64,000 nt of DNA, taken from assembly GCF_004167665.1 (NCBI RefSeq), contig NZ_SEWE01000015.1:35034-99033 (forward strand). The letters are read 5' to 3'. Source of the stretch: Hymenobacter persicinus. GTDB taxonomy: Bacteria > Bacteroidota > Bacteroidia > Cytophagales > Hymenobacteraceae. Positions within the stretch are counted from its first letter, which is position 1; every line of letters begins with the position of its first letter. The notes beneath the pieces are model-generated. The model did not search any database. It had not been told where the DNA came from and worked only from the letters and a program-made list of their open reading frames with translations. Of the stretch, positions 24,836 to 32,969 are shown in pieces. Position numbers and translations under genes: made by a program.

Positions 24836-24958
24836 TTACTTTTTCTGCGTGGTTTTGTGCTTGCCGTCGGGCTTGTCCTTGATGGTTTCCTCGTTGGCCT
24901 TTTCCTTGTTCTTGGTGGCAGGATCCGTGTGTTTGGGGGTGGTGGTCGTTTGGGCCAT
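24836..24958 (-). CDS. Lys/Thr-rich small protein (40 aa)
   Basis: A short frame from ATG at 24958 to TAA at 24836 encodes 40 residues: MAQTTTTPKHTDPATKNK, then EKANEETIKDKPDGKHKTTQ and two Lys. It is very hydrophilic, rich in Lys and Thr, with no signal peptide, membrane span or Cys. The frame is flanked on its 3' side by a bidirectional terminator 17 bases away and on its 5' side by an AT-rich stretch, which argues for a real transcript. The composition suggests an intrinsically disordered protein, possibly stress related. Function unknown. Confidence 0.5.
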   Translation of the reverse strand: MAQTTTTPKHTDPATKNKEKANEETIKDKPDGKHKTTQKK

Positions 24959-25055
24959 GGGAAAGTGATGTAAGGTAAAGGGATACCGGCTATACGCAGC
25001 CCGCCGCCGCGCGACGATAAAGCTGGGCTTTTCCTGTTGAGGCCGCCGCTTTCTC

Positions 25056-27146
25056 CTAACTTTCCACGCCCACCGTTCGCCGGATGCCCAGCTTTTTCAT
25101 GCGGGCTTCCAGGGTTTTGGGGTTGATGTCGAGCAGGACGGCAGCGCCGTGGGGGCCGCTGACCCGGCCGCCGGTGCGGTGCAGGGCCGCCAGAATATGG
25201 TCTCGCTCCTGGTCGCGCAGGGTTTTGATGGGCGCGTGGTCGGGTGCGGCGGCTGGCGCGGCCTGCTGGGCCACGGCCGAAAAGCCCGCAAATTCCAGAA
25301 AGGCTCCCGACGAGACAATGACGGCCTGCTCCAGCACGTGTTCCAGCTCCCGGATGTTGCCCGGCCAGCTGTACTGCTGCATGGCCCGTAAATCCCGCTC
25401 GCGCAGGCCACGCACGGGTTTGGCCAGCTGCTTGGTGAACCGCTCCAGAAAGTGGCGCATCAGCGGCTCAATATCCTCGGGCCGCTCACGCAGGGCGGGC
25501 AGCCGAATTGGGAACACGTTGAGACGGTAGTAAAGGTCGGCGCGGAAACGGCCGGCGGCCACTTCGTCCTCCAGCACCCGGTTGGTGGCGGCAATAACGC
25601 GCACGTCGGTGTGAATCACGCGCCGGCCGCCAATGCGCTCAAACTCCTTTTCCTGGAGCACCCGCAGCAGCTTGGCCTGCAAGTCGAGGGGCAGTTCCCC
25701 GATTTCGTCGAGGAAAATGGTGCCGCCGTCGGCCAGCTCAAACTTGCCGATGCGCCGGTCGTGGGCCCCGGTGAAGGCGCCCTTCTCGTGCCCGAACAGT
25801 TCAGATTCAATCAGCTGGGCGGGCAACGCGGCGCAGTTGAGCTTGATCAGGGCCCGGTCTTGGCGCGGGGAAAGGTTGTGCAGGGCCCGGGCCACGAGCT
25901 CCTTGCCGGTGCCGGTTTCACCGCTGATAAGCACCGTGGTGTCGGTGGGCGCCACCTGGGCAATGCGGGTCTGCACCTGCTGCATCACCGTGCTCTGACC
26001 CACGAAGTCCTCGAAGTTGCCGGTGGTGTTGATTTCGTCAATCAGGTAAGTGCGCTCCTGCTCCAGCTGAGTCCGCAGGGTTTCGATCTGCTCGAAGGCA
26101 AACAGGTTGCGCATGGCCAGGGCAATCTGCGGGGCCAGGCTCATGAGCAGGGCCAGGTCGGCGGGCTGAAAGTCGCTGCCGTGGTGGCGGGCCAGAATCA
26201 GGGCCGCGGCCTGGTCGTTGGTAGTGCCCAGGGGCGCAGCCATCATCGACTTGGTGCCGTGCTTGGCCTGGATGTGCTGCATCAGGCGGTAGTTGGTGGA
26301 CAGCCGCTCGTAGTCGGGGCCGTTGTAGATGGCGGGCTGAAAAAACAACTCAAACGCCTCCGCCTGCATCACTTGGTACTCCGGAATATGGTCCCAGCGG
26401 TTGGGGTCAAGCACCGTAAAGTCGCCGTCGGGCTGCTTGGCAAACTCAGCAAAGGCTTTGACTGAGCCTTTCTGCTGCACCCGCACCCCGAAAAAGTCGC
26501 AGGGAATAACCCGGTTGATTTCCGTGGCCACGGTCCGAAACAGCTCGCTGCGCTCCTTAAGGCTGAGTAGGGCATTGTTGACGGCCAGCTGCATGGTTTT
26601 TTCCCGTTCCCGGCGCTCCACTTCCTCAAACGCCAGCGTGTTGCTCACGGCCACGGCCACCAGGCTCCCGATTTTTTCCAGCAACGCTAGGTCGGGCTCA
26701 GCAAACTGCGGGGAGCGGCGCGAGGCCAAGCACAGCACGCCCACCACCTGCCCGCCCGTGCGCAGGGGCACGGCCGTCATGTAGCCAATACCCAGGCTGT
26801 TCAGGAAATCGAAGGTGGGAAAGCTCGGATACTCGGCCACCAAGTCGGGGAGGGGGAGCGTGCGGGGGCGGGCATCGGTTAGGAACCGCTCCACGGGCGT
26901 GCCCACTATCGGCACGGCCCGGACCTGAAACGACTCGGCGGCGGGGGTATTCAGGTCGCTGAGGTAGTCGCGCAGCATCACCCGCTTGTAATTGCCGGCG
27001 TTGTCGACAGTGATGATGATGATAACGTCGAAGGGGAAAATCAGCCGCAGCTTCTCGGTCACAATCCTGAACAAGGCCTCCTTGCTGCGCGTAGTAGCAA
27101 TGGCTTCGTTGAGGTATAAAAGCAGTGATTCTTCCTGGTTGGGCAT
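25056..27146 (-). CDS. Sigma-54-dependent transcriptional activator with two GAF domains
   Basis: The 696-residue protein has GAF domain 1 (about 20-170; MTAVPLRTGGQVVGVLCLAS), GAF domain 2 (about 185-350; MMAAPLGTTNDQAAALILAR), a sigma-54 AAA+ domain (about 385-615) and a Fis-type HTH (about 655-690; GAAVLLDINPKTLEARMKKL). Walker A is GETGTGKE at 409-416; the sigma-54 contact loop GAFTGA and Walker B GGTIFLDEIGELP are intact. There is no receiver domain, so a small ligand or redox state sensed by the GAF domains, rather than phosphorylation, probably controls it, as in FhlA and NorR. It is divergent from the TolC/USP/HlyD/MFS locus, whose upstream region has a near -24/-12 element. Confidence 0.95.
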   Translation of the reverse strand: MPNQEESLLLYLNEAIATTRSKEALFRIVTEKLRLIFPFDVIIIITVDNAGNYKRVMLRDYLSDLNTPAAESFQVRAVPIVGTPVERFLTDARPRTLPLPDLVAEYPSFPTFDFLNSLGIGYMTAVPLRTGGQVVGVLCLASRRSPQFAEPDLALLEKIGSLVAVAVSNTLAFEEVERREREKTMQLAVNNALLSLKERSELFRTVATEINRVIPCDFFGVRVQQKGSVKAFAEFAKQPDGDFTVLDPNRWDHIPEYQVMQAEAFELFFQPAIYNGPDYERLSTNYRLMQHIQAKHGTKSMMAAPLGTTNDQAAALILARHHGSDFQPADLALLMSLAPQIALAMRNLFAFEQIETLRTQLEQERTYLIDEINTTGNFEDFVGQSTVMQQVQTRIAQVAPTDTTVLISGETGTGKELVARALHNLSPRQDRALIKLNCAALPAQLIESELFGHEKGAFTGAHDRRIGKFELADGGTIFLDEIGELPLDLQAKLLRVLQEKEFERIGGRRVIHTDVRVIAATNRVLEDEVAAGRFRADLYYRLNVFPIRLPALRERPEDIEPLMRHFLERFTKQLAKPVRGLRERDLRAMQQYSWPGNIRELEHVLEQAVIVSSGAFLEFAGFSAVAQQAAPAAAPDHAPIKTLRDQERDHILAALHRTGGRVSGPHGAAVLLDINPKTLEARMKKLGIRRTVGVES

Positions 27147-27310
27147 GCTGATTTTCCTGAAATGGCAGGACTTAAAATGAGGTATTCCCTAAATATGAGG
27201 AAAACAGCAGGTGATGGCTTTTGTTCAGCGGGCGCAATGCAAAATTTTTTTGCCCCTTTTCAGGCCCGCCAAGGCTGTTTTTTGAAATTTTAATTCCCTT
27301 TTAATGCCTT

Positions 27311-27325
27311 GGCACACGGTTAGGT
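27311..27325 (+). promoter_or_regulatory. Candidate sigma-54 (-24/-12) promoter
   Basis: TTGGCACAC around GG at 27311-27312 matches the -24 element (TTGGCACR). Ten bases later GG at 27323-27324 sits where GC is expected in the -12 element. Spacing is exact, the -12 base is imperfect. It lies about 34 bases before the TolC start codon and beside a divergent sigma-54 activator gene. Confidence 0.4.
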
Positions 27326-27357
27326 AAGGGGGCGGCACACACAAGTCGCATAATCCT

Positions 27358-28683
27358 ATGCTTTCCCGACCAAAAATCACCGTGCCGCTGCTGACCCTAG
27401 GGTTGCTGGTGGGCGGTGCGGCCCACGCCCAGCAGGGGCCCATTATTGCTGATTCATTGTCGCTGGACGGTACCATCCGTTCGGTGCTGGACGCCAACCC
27501 GGCCATTACCACGCTCGAGGAAGAAGTGAATGCCGCCACCAGCCGCGTCACTCAGACCAAGGGCGGCTTTCTGCCCCAAGTGACGGGCACGGCCACCTAC
27601 ACCCGCCTCGACCCGGTGGTGAAGCTGCAACTCTCGCCCGACGGGCCCGCGTTTCAGTTTCAGCCCAACAACAACTACGACGCCCACGTCACTATCCAGT
27701 ACGGCCTGCTCGACTTCGGTAAGAAGGACGCCACCTACAACCTGGCCGAAAGCCGCCGCGTAACGGCCGTCGACCAGATCAACGTGACCCGCCGGGACCT
27801 GGCGTACTCGGCGGCGCAGGTGTACTACAACATCCTGTTTGTGCGCGAAAGCATCAAGGTGCAGGACGCGCAGATTGCCTCGCTTAAGCAGCACCAGCGC
27901 GAGATGGAAAAGCGGGTGGAAGGCGGCGTCAGCACCCGCTTCGACGTGACGACCACCCAGGTGCGCATCACCCAGGCCCAGAACACCAAGATTGACCTCG
28001 AAAACCAGCTCCGCAACCAGCAGGTGCAGCTGGCCCGCTACCTGCACAAGCCCGAGTATGCCACTGTGCCGGTGAAAGGCACGTTTGCCTACCAGCCCGA
28101 GGCCGTGGATGTGAATGCGGCCCTAACCCAGGCCACCGAAAACCGGCCCGAAGTGAAGCTGGCCCGCGACGCCGAAGCCAGCGCCACGGCCAATCTGCGC
28201 CTGATTGAGAAAAGCAACCTGCCCCTGCTCGGCGTGGGGGCCCAGCTGGGCGGCAAAAACGGCTACCAGCCCGAGCTGGACCGGTTCCGGGCCAACTCGG
28301 CCGTGGTAGCCCAGCTTTCGGTGCCGATTTACGACGGCAACAAGAACAAGAACCAGCGGGTGGAAGCCCTGGCCAACATCCGCGGCTCCCAGTCGCGCAT
28401 CCAGGACACCCAGGAGCAGGTGCGCGCCGATGTGCGGCAGGCGGTCAACAACCTGCAGTCCAGCGCCGCGCGCTACGACAACTCCCTGGTGCAGATTGCT
28501 CAGGCTTCCGACGCACTGACCCGGGCCCAGGGCCGCTACCGCTACGGCGTGGGCCAGAACCTCGACGTGCTCGACGCCGAAACCCAGCTGGCGCAAGCCC
28601 GCCTGGCCCGTTTGCAGGCCATCTACAACTACACGCTGGGCCAGTACCAGCTCAAGCGGGCCGTGGGCGCGCAGATCTGGTAA
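27358..28683 (+). CDS. TolC family outer membrane efflux protein
   Basis: The 441-residue protein has a signal peptide (about residues 1-22, ending GGAAHA) and two outer-membrane efflux protein repeats, each with long coiled-coil helices (QIASLKQHQREMEKRVEGG; AETQLAQARLARLQAIYN). The motifs VRITQAQNTKIDLENQL and YGVGQNLDVLDAETQ match the TolC family. It forms the trimeric channel through the outer membrane. It is first in a locus with a universal stress protein, an HlyD adaptor and a DHA2 MFS pump, all on the plus strand. Confidence 0.93.
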   Translation: MLSRPKITVPLLTLGLLVGGAAHAQQGPIIADSLSLDGTIRSVLDANPAITTLEEEVNAATSRVTQTKGGFLPQVTGTATYTRLDPVVKLQLSPDGPAFQFQPNNNYDAHVTIQYGLLDFGKKDATYNLAESRRVTAVDQINVTRRDLAYSAAQVYYNILFVRESIKVQDAQIASLKQHQREMEKRVEGGVSTRFDVTTTQVRITQAQNTKIDLENQLRNQQVQLARYLHKPEYATVPVKGTFAYQPEAVDVNAALTQATENRPEVKLARDAEASATANLRLIEKSNLPLLGVGAQLGGKNGYQPELDRFRANSAVVAQLSVPIYDGNKNKNQRVEALANIRGSQSRIQDTQEQVRADVRQAVNNLQSSAARYDNSLVQIAQASDALTRAQGRYRYGVGQNLDVLDAETQLAQARLARLQAIYNYTLGQYQLKRAVGAQIW

Positions 28684-28706
28684 GCGCCGCTTATTCCCGC
28701 CGCATT

Positions 28707-29129
28707 ATGACTCTGACCACTGTTTTATGTCCGCTTGACTTTTCGGCTGCTTCGGCTGCTCTGGTCACGTATGCGGCGGCCCTGGCCGTGGCTTCGGGCG
28801 CCGAGCTGCGCCTGGTGCACGTGCAGGAGGCCCAGCCCACCCTGGCAGCGGCTCCGGCCGTGACCCAGCAGCTGAACGCCCACCGCGCGGTGGCCGAGCA
28901 AAGCGGCGCCCGGGTCAGCACCACGGTGCTGCAGGGCGACGCGGCCGCCGAAATTGTGGCGGAGGCCCGCCGCTACCCCGCCGACCTGATCATCATCGGG
29001 GCCCACGGCCAGACCGGCCTGACCCGCTTTCTGATGGGCAGCACCGCTGAAGCCGTGGTCCGCACGGCCCCCTGCGCCACGCTGCTCGTAAAACCCAGCC
29101 CGGCCGACGAGTACCGCCAATCGGCCTAA
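28707..29129 (+). CDS. Universal stress protein family
   Basis: A single USP domain of 140 residues. LTTVLCPLDFSAASAALVTY is the N-terminal strand-loop, and IIIGAHGQTGLTRFLMGS is the ATP-binding signature (G-2x-G-9x-G-S/T), so an ATP-binding subtype is likely; TAPCATLLVK ends the domain. It is cytoplasmic. It starts 24 bp after the TolC stop and 61 bp before the HlyD start, so it appears to be part of the efflux operon, an unusual but not unique neighbour. Confidence 0.92.
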   Translation: MTLTTVLCPLDFSAASAALVTYAAALAVASGAELRLVHVQEAQPTLAAAPAVTQQLNAHRAVAEQSGARVSTTVLQGDAAAEIVAEARRYPADLIIIGAHGQTGLTRFLMGSTAEAVVRTAPCATLLVKPSPADEYRQSA

Positions 29130-29190
29130 CCGGCCCGCTTTTCAGTTTTTCCTTCCGACATCATCCCTTCGCCTTCAACTAATTCCTGAT

Positions 29191-30309
29191 ATGGCAACCC
29201 CCGTTCACCAAGATCCGGCCGTAGCAACTCCCCCAGCCGGCGCCGCTCAGCCCCCGTACGAGCCCGAAATCGAAGAGCAGGCCGAAGGCCGCTCCAAACG
29301 GCCGATTATTTTCATCATCCTGGCCCTGGTGCTGCTCGTGGGCGGCTACTTCGGCTACCAGCGCTACCAGTTCGGCCAAACTCACGAGGAAACCGACGAC
29401 GCCCAGGTCGAAGGCGACGTGTACCCGATTCTGCCCCGCGTGGGCGGCCCGGTGCTGGAAGTAAAGGTGCAGGACAACCAGGTCGTGAAAAAAGGCGACG
29501 TGCTGGCCACCCTGGACCCCGCTGACTATCAGCAGCGCGTGAATGCCGCCGAAGCCGCCCTCGCCGCCGCCCAGGCCAACGTGGTAGCGGCCCGCGCCGC
29601 CGTGGGTACGGCCCAGGCCAACGTCAGCTCGGCCCAGTCGTCGATTGGCGTGAGCGACGCCACCCGCGCCAAGCTCCAGAAGGACCTCAAGCGCAGCCAG
29701 TTTCTGCGTAAGGAAGACATCATCCCGCAAAGCGACCTGGATGCGGTGCAGGCCAACCTGAAGTCGACCAGCGCCCAGCGCGCCACGGCCGCCAACCAGG
29801 TGAACGTGGCCCGGCAGCAGGTGCTGGCCGCCCAGCAGCAGGTAGCCGTGGCCCAGGCCGTGGTGAAGCAGCGCCAGGCCGACCTCGACAATGCCAAGCT
29901 GCAGCTGAGCTACACCACGCTCGTGGCGCCCGGCAACGGCATCGTGAGCAAGAAAAACGTGCAACCCGGCCAGGTCGTCTCGCCCGGCCAGCAGCTGATG
30001 GGCCTGGTAGCCTCGTCGCAGACCTGGATTATTGCCAACTTCAAAGAAACCCAGCTCGAAACCATGAAAGTGGGTCAGCCGGTGAAAATTGAAGTGGACG
30101 CCTACCCGCACGAGGAGTTTGAGGGGCACGTGGAGTCGCTGTCGGCGGCTACCGGCGCCCGCTTCGCCCTGCTGCCCCCCGACAACGCCTCGGGCAACTT
30201 CGTGAAAGTAACCCAGCGCGTGCCCGTCAAGATCGTGCTCGACAAGCTCGACCCCGAGCACCCCCTCCGCGCCGGCATGAGCGTGGTGGCTACTGTGAAG
30301 GTGAAATAG
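29191..30309 (+). CDS. HlyD/EmrA family membrane fusion protein
   Basis: This 372-residue protein has a cytoplasmic N-terminal tail rich in Pro and Glu, one membrane helix at about 33-52 (IIFIILALVLLVGGYFGY), a split biotinyl-lipoyl domain (YPILPRVGGPVLEVKVQDNQ and TLVAPGNGIVSKKNVQPGQV), a long coiled coil (about 105-230, AALAAAQANVVAARAAVGTA), and a beta-barrel domain (PVKIEVDAYPHEEFEGHVES). It is the periplasmic adaptor linking an inner membrane pump to TolC. The expected partner, a DHA2 transporter, lies 569 bp downstream, with an inverted-repeat-bounded segment between them that begins inside its last codons. Confidence 0.93.
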   Translation: MATPVHQDPAVATPPAGAAQPPYEPEIEEQAEGRSKRPIIFIILALVLLVGGYFGYQRYQFGQTHEETDDAQVEGDVYPILPRVGGPVLEVKVQDNQVVKKGDVLATLDPADYQQRVNAAEAALAAAQANVVAARAAVGTAQANVSSAQSSIGVSDATRAKLQKDLKRSQFLRKEDIIPQSDLDAVQANLKSTSAQRATAANQVNVARQQVLAAQQQVAVAQAVVKQRQADLDNAKLQLSYTTLVAPGNGIVSKKNVQPGQVVSPGQQLMGLVASSQTWIIANFKETQLETMKVGQPVKIEVDAYPHEEFEGHVESLSAATGARFALLPPDNASGNFVKVTQRVPVKIVLDKLDPEHPLRAGMSVVATVKVK

Positions 30310-30339
30310 TGAGATGGTGAAATGGTGAGTTTGACGTTT
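30301..30339 (+). repeat. Left inverted repeat of the four-helix-bundle segment (GTGA octamer type)
   Basis: Four consecutive 8-bp units GTGAAATA, GTGAGATG, GTGAAATG, GTGAGTTT, then GACGTTT. It overlaps the last two codons and the stop of HlyD. The reverse complement of 30837-30875 matches it at 34 of 39 positions. Confidence 0.8.
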
Positions 30340-30371
30340 AGGATGCGCTAATGATGCAGAACCGCGCCGGC

Positions 30372-30411
30372 CGAACGACAACTCACCATTTCACAAGTTC
30401 ACCACGTCACC
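30372..30411 (-). repeat. GTGA octamer repeat downstream of four-helix-bundle gene
   Basis: On the minus strand it reads as 8-bp units GGTGACGT, GGTGAACT, TGTGAAAT, GGTGAGTT, just after the stop codon of the gene at 30426. The 34 bases from 30372 match 32970-33003 at about 31 positions, in direct orientation. Confidence 0.75.
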
Positions 30412-30425
30412 GCTACTCCGCCGCG

Positions 30426-30797
30426 CTAGGGCCTTGCTTTTTTGCGGGCAGTAGCGAGTACTGCTAGAATCTCATGATACTCTTGGTGTAAGCTGATCAG
30501 GCGGTGTTTGGAAATGATGTTGGCATCGCCTAATAGCTCCAGCCAGAACAAGGTTTCGTCGGCTTCCTCTACGCAGATGCACAGCTTGGCATACCACTCC
30601 GCTGAAGAACGCCCCCTGCAGGCTGCCCGGAAATTGGCGGCCACCGAGGTAGCAGAGCGTAATAGCTGTTTGCCTAACACTGCTGCCTCACCTGTTCGGG
30701 GCAACTGTTGATACAAGCGAATCACCCGCAGTGAACCTTCTTTTGTGCGTGGCCGATAGGTTTCGTTGAATGGAGTTTCGGATATTAATTCTTCCAT
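30426..30797 (-). CDS. Four helix bundle protein (23S rRNA IVP/S23 family)
   Basis: This 123-residue protein starts at ATG 30797 (MEELISETPFNETYRPRTKE). Four amphipathic helices and the family signature YAKLCICVEEADETLFWLEL (about residues 75-94) place it in the four-helix-bundle (IVP) family, known from 23S rRNA intervening sequences and as free-standing genes in Bacteroidota. Related bundles (Avd) bind nucleic acid in diversity-generating retroelements, but no such element is present. It lies antisense within a plus-strand efflux locus and is flanked by inverted GTGA octamer repeats, which suggests insertion. It has lower GC content than its neighbours. Confidence 0.85.
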   Translation of the reverse strand: MEELISETPFNETYRPRTKEGSLRVIRLYQQLPRTGEAAVLGKQLLRSATSVAANFRAACRGRSSAEWYAKLCICVEEADETLFWLELLGDANIISKHRLISLHQEYHEILAVLATARKKARP

Positions 30798-30836
30798 AAA
30801 GTGAATAGGTAAGGTTGATCGAATTACCTCAAGTAA

Positions 30837-30875
30837 GAACATCAAACTCACTATTTCACCATTTCACCATTTCAC
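30837..30875 (-). repeat. Right inverted repeat of the four-helix-bundle segment
   Basis: On the minus strand it reads GTGAAATG, GTGAAATG, GTGAAATA, GTGAGTTT, GATGTTC. It is the inverted partner of 30301-30339 and ends 3 bases before the MFS start codon at 30879. Confidence 0.8.
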
Positions 30876-30878
30876 CTA

Positions 30879-32450
30879 ATGGAAACCGGATTTACCAAGT
30901 GGATCATCGTCGTGACGGTGGTGCTCTGTTGCCTGCTGGAGCTCATTGATACCAGTATCGTGAACGTGGCCCTGACCCAGATGATGGGCAACCTCTCGGC
31001 CACCCAGCAGGAAGTGACCTGGGTAATTGCCTCCTACGGCATTGCCAACGTGATTGTCATTCCCATGACCGGCTTCCTGGCCGAGCAGTTTGGGCGCCGC
31101 AATTATTACTTCGTATCGGTGGTCATCTTCACGCTGGCCTCCATTGCCTGCGGGCAGAGCACCAACATCTGGGAGCTAGTGGCTTTCCGCTTCGTGCAGG
31201 GCATCGGCGGCGGGGCCCTGATGGCTACTTCCCAGGCCATTCTCATCGACACCTTTCCGCCCAAGCAGCTCCCGCTGGGGCAGGCCTTGTTCGGCATGGG
31301 CGTCATCATTGGCCCCACCATCGGCCCAACCCTGGGCGGCTACATCGTGGATAACTACGACTGGCCCTGGATTTTCTACGTCAACGTGCCCGTGGGCATC
31401 ATGGCCTCCATCTTCACGCTGCTGTTTATCCGGGACCCCGAGCGGATTAAAAACGCCATTCCGCGGCCCCTGCGCGAAATCGACTGGCTGGGTATCGGCC
31501 TGCTGATTCTGGGCGTGGGCTCCTTGCAGCTCGTGCTGGAGCAGGGCGAAACCGAGGACTGGTTTGAAAGTGCCTACATCAACAGCTTCACGGCCCTGGC
31601 CGTCATTGGCCTCGTGGGCTTCGTGTGGCGGGAGCTGACGGCTGCCCAGCCCATCGTGGATCTGCGGGTGCTGGGCAAGAGCCGCAACCTGGCCGTGGGC
31701 GCGGTGCTCTCGTTTGTGCTGGGCTTCGGCATGTTTGCCTCGGTGTTCATCTTCCCGATTTTCACCCAGCGTATCCTGGGCTTCACTGCCGCCCAGACCG
31801 GCCTGATCCTGCTGCCGGGTGCTCTGGCTTCCGGCTTTATGATGCCCGTTATCGGCAAGATGCTGCAGGCCGGCGTGCCCCAGAAATACATGATTCCGAC
31901 GGGCTTTCTGATCTTCTTCGTCTTCACCTTCTGGATGGCCAGAATCATTTCGCCCACGGCCGGGGAATCTGACTTCTTCTGGCCCCTGATGGTGCGCGGC
32001 CTGGGCATGGGCCTCATCTTCCTGCCCATCACCACCATGAGCCTGGCTGGTTTGAAAGGCAAGGACGCGGGCCAGGCCGCCGGCCTCACCGGCATGATTC
32101 GCCAGCTCGGCGGCTCGTTCGGCGTGGCCATCGTGGGTACCTACCTCGAGCGCAGCATCGCCCAGAACCGCATCAGCCCGCTGGCCCACATTTCGCTCTA
32201 CGACACGAACACCGTGCAGCGCATTCAGGCCTTCACGGCCAACTTCATGTCGCGGGGCTTCTCCTTTGAGCAGGCGCAGCGCCAGGCCTACGCCGCCCTG
32301 GAAGGCATTCTGATGAAGCAGGTGTCCATCATTACCTACTCCCAGGTGTTCTCGATGATTGGCCTGTTCTTCGTCATCTGCCTGCCCCTGGTGCTGCTCA
32401 TCAAGCGGGCCAAGAGCAACGAGAAAATCGACCTCAACGCCGCCCACTAG
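30879..32450 (+). CDS. DHA2 family MFS transporter (EmrB-like)
   Basis: This 523-residue protein has 14 predicted membrane helices. Helix 1 includes LLELIDTSIVNVAL (the DHA2 D-x-T-I-V-N-V-A motif), and later come AEQFGRRNYYFVSV (motif A) and GIGGGALMATSQAI with LFGMGVIIGPTIGPTLGGYI (motif C region). It ends in a short charged tail. It is a proton-driven inner membrane drug pump working with the HlyD adaptor and TolC encoded upstream. The start codon lies 3 bases after the right inverted repeat. After the stop TAG comes another GTGA octamer repeat and then a hairpin terminator. Confidence 0.93.
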   Translation: METGFTKWIIVVTVVLCCLLELIDTSIVNVALTQMMGNLSATQQEVTWVIASYGIANVIVIPMTGFLAEQFGRRNYYFVSVVIFTLASIACGQSTNIWELVAFRFVQGIGGGALMATSQAILIDTFPPKQLPLGQALFGMGVIIGPTIGPTLGGYIVDNYDWPWIFYVNVPVGIMASIFTLLFIRDPERIKNAIPRPLREIDWLGIGLLILGVGSLQLVLEQGETEDWFESAYINSFTALAVIGLVGFVWRELTAAQPIVDLRVLGKSRNLAVGAVLSFVLGFGMFASVFIFPIFTQRILGFTAAQTGLILLPGALASGFMMPVIGKMLQAGVPQKYMIPTGFLIFFVFTFWMARIISPTAGESDFFWPLMVRGLGMGLIFLPITTMSLAGLKGKDAGQAAGLTGMIRQLGGSFGVAIVGTYLERSIAQNRISPLAHISLYDTNTVQRIQAFTANFMSRGFSFEQAQRQAYAALEGILMKQVSIITYSQVFSMIGLFFVICLPLVLLIKRAKSNEKIDLNAAH

Positions 32451-32485
32451 TGGTGAAGTTGTGAACTTGTGGCATGGTTAGGAAC
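32451..32485 (+). repeat. GTGA octamer repeat immediately after the MFS stop codon
   Basis: 8-bp units TGGTGAAG, TTGTGAAC, TTGTGGCA, TGGTTAGG follow the stop codon with no gap. It is partly inverted relative to 32970-33003. Confidence 0.7.
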
Positions 32486-32534
32486 TAGCCCCAGCCAACT
32501 GTCTGCCGCCTAACCCGACCTGATATTTTACTGG

Positions 32535-32575
32535 AAAGCCCTTTTCTACAAGCAGTAGGAAAGGGCTTTATCTTT
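32535..32575 (+). terminator. Terminator of the efflux locus
   Basis: 15-base arms (32535-32549 and 32555-32569, one G-T pair) close on a 5-base loop AAGCA; ATCTTT follows. Core AAAGCCCTTT / AAAGGGCTTT. Confidence 0.7.
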
Positions 32576-32668
32576 CAGGCGCAGCGTATCAACGGCCCCC
32601 ACCTGCTGCGCGCAGTGGACAGCCTGACGCGCCCGGCCGAAGGGACACGCGCTTCCCGAGTTATAAAT

Positions 32669-32920
32669 GGGCCTCCTGCCTGGTCGGGAGGCGCTACACG
32701 GTTCGCAAAAGGGCCTCCCGCCCGGGCAGGGCAGGCTTCGTAAGTACTGCAAAGGCCTCCGGTCTGGTCAGCAAGGGCTACAACAAGTGTAAAAATGCCC
32801 GCTGACCAGCCAGCCCGCACTACAGTACTTCCGGAAGCCCATGCTGACCAGCCAGCACGCCCTACAATGTTTCCGGAAGCTCCTGCTGACCAGCCAGCCG
32901 GATACAGCCGAAAGCAAAAG
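32669..32920. repeat. Degenerate 42-bp tandem repeat array, about six units
   Basis: The motif GGGCCTCC recurs at 32669 and 32711 and as AGGCCTCC at 32753. The motif CTGACCAGCC then recurs every 42 bases at about 32802, 32844 and 32886. Units 4 and 5 match at 32 of 42 positions. An older, more degraded unit may precede (32627). Because 42 is a multiple of three, several frames show 14-residue repeats, but none is a convincing gene. Confidence 0.75.
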
Positions 32921-32949
32921 CCCCGTCGTGCTGCACGACGGGGCTTTTG
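32915..32949. terminator. Bidirectional terminator downstream of lipoprotein gene
   Basis: AAAAGCCCCGTCGTG and CACGACGGGGCTTTT form a perfect 15-bp stem with loop CTG. It terminates the minus-strand lipoprotein gene at 33003 and perhaps residual plus-strand readthrough. Confidence 0.8.
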
Positions 32950-32969
32950 TTACGTAAGAAGCAAGCGTC

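Noticed and set aside
30426..30797. Diversity-generating retroelement (Avd-like protein)
   Set aside because: No reverse transcriptase, template repeat or variable repeat is present; only the four-helix-bundle fold is shared.
32669..32920. Possible CRISPR array
   Set aside because: The units are contiguous tandem repeats with no unique spacers, too few and too degenerate, and no cas gene is present.
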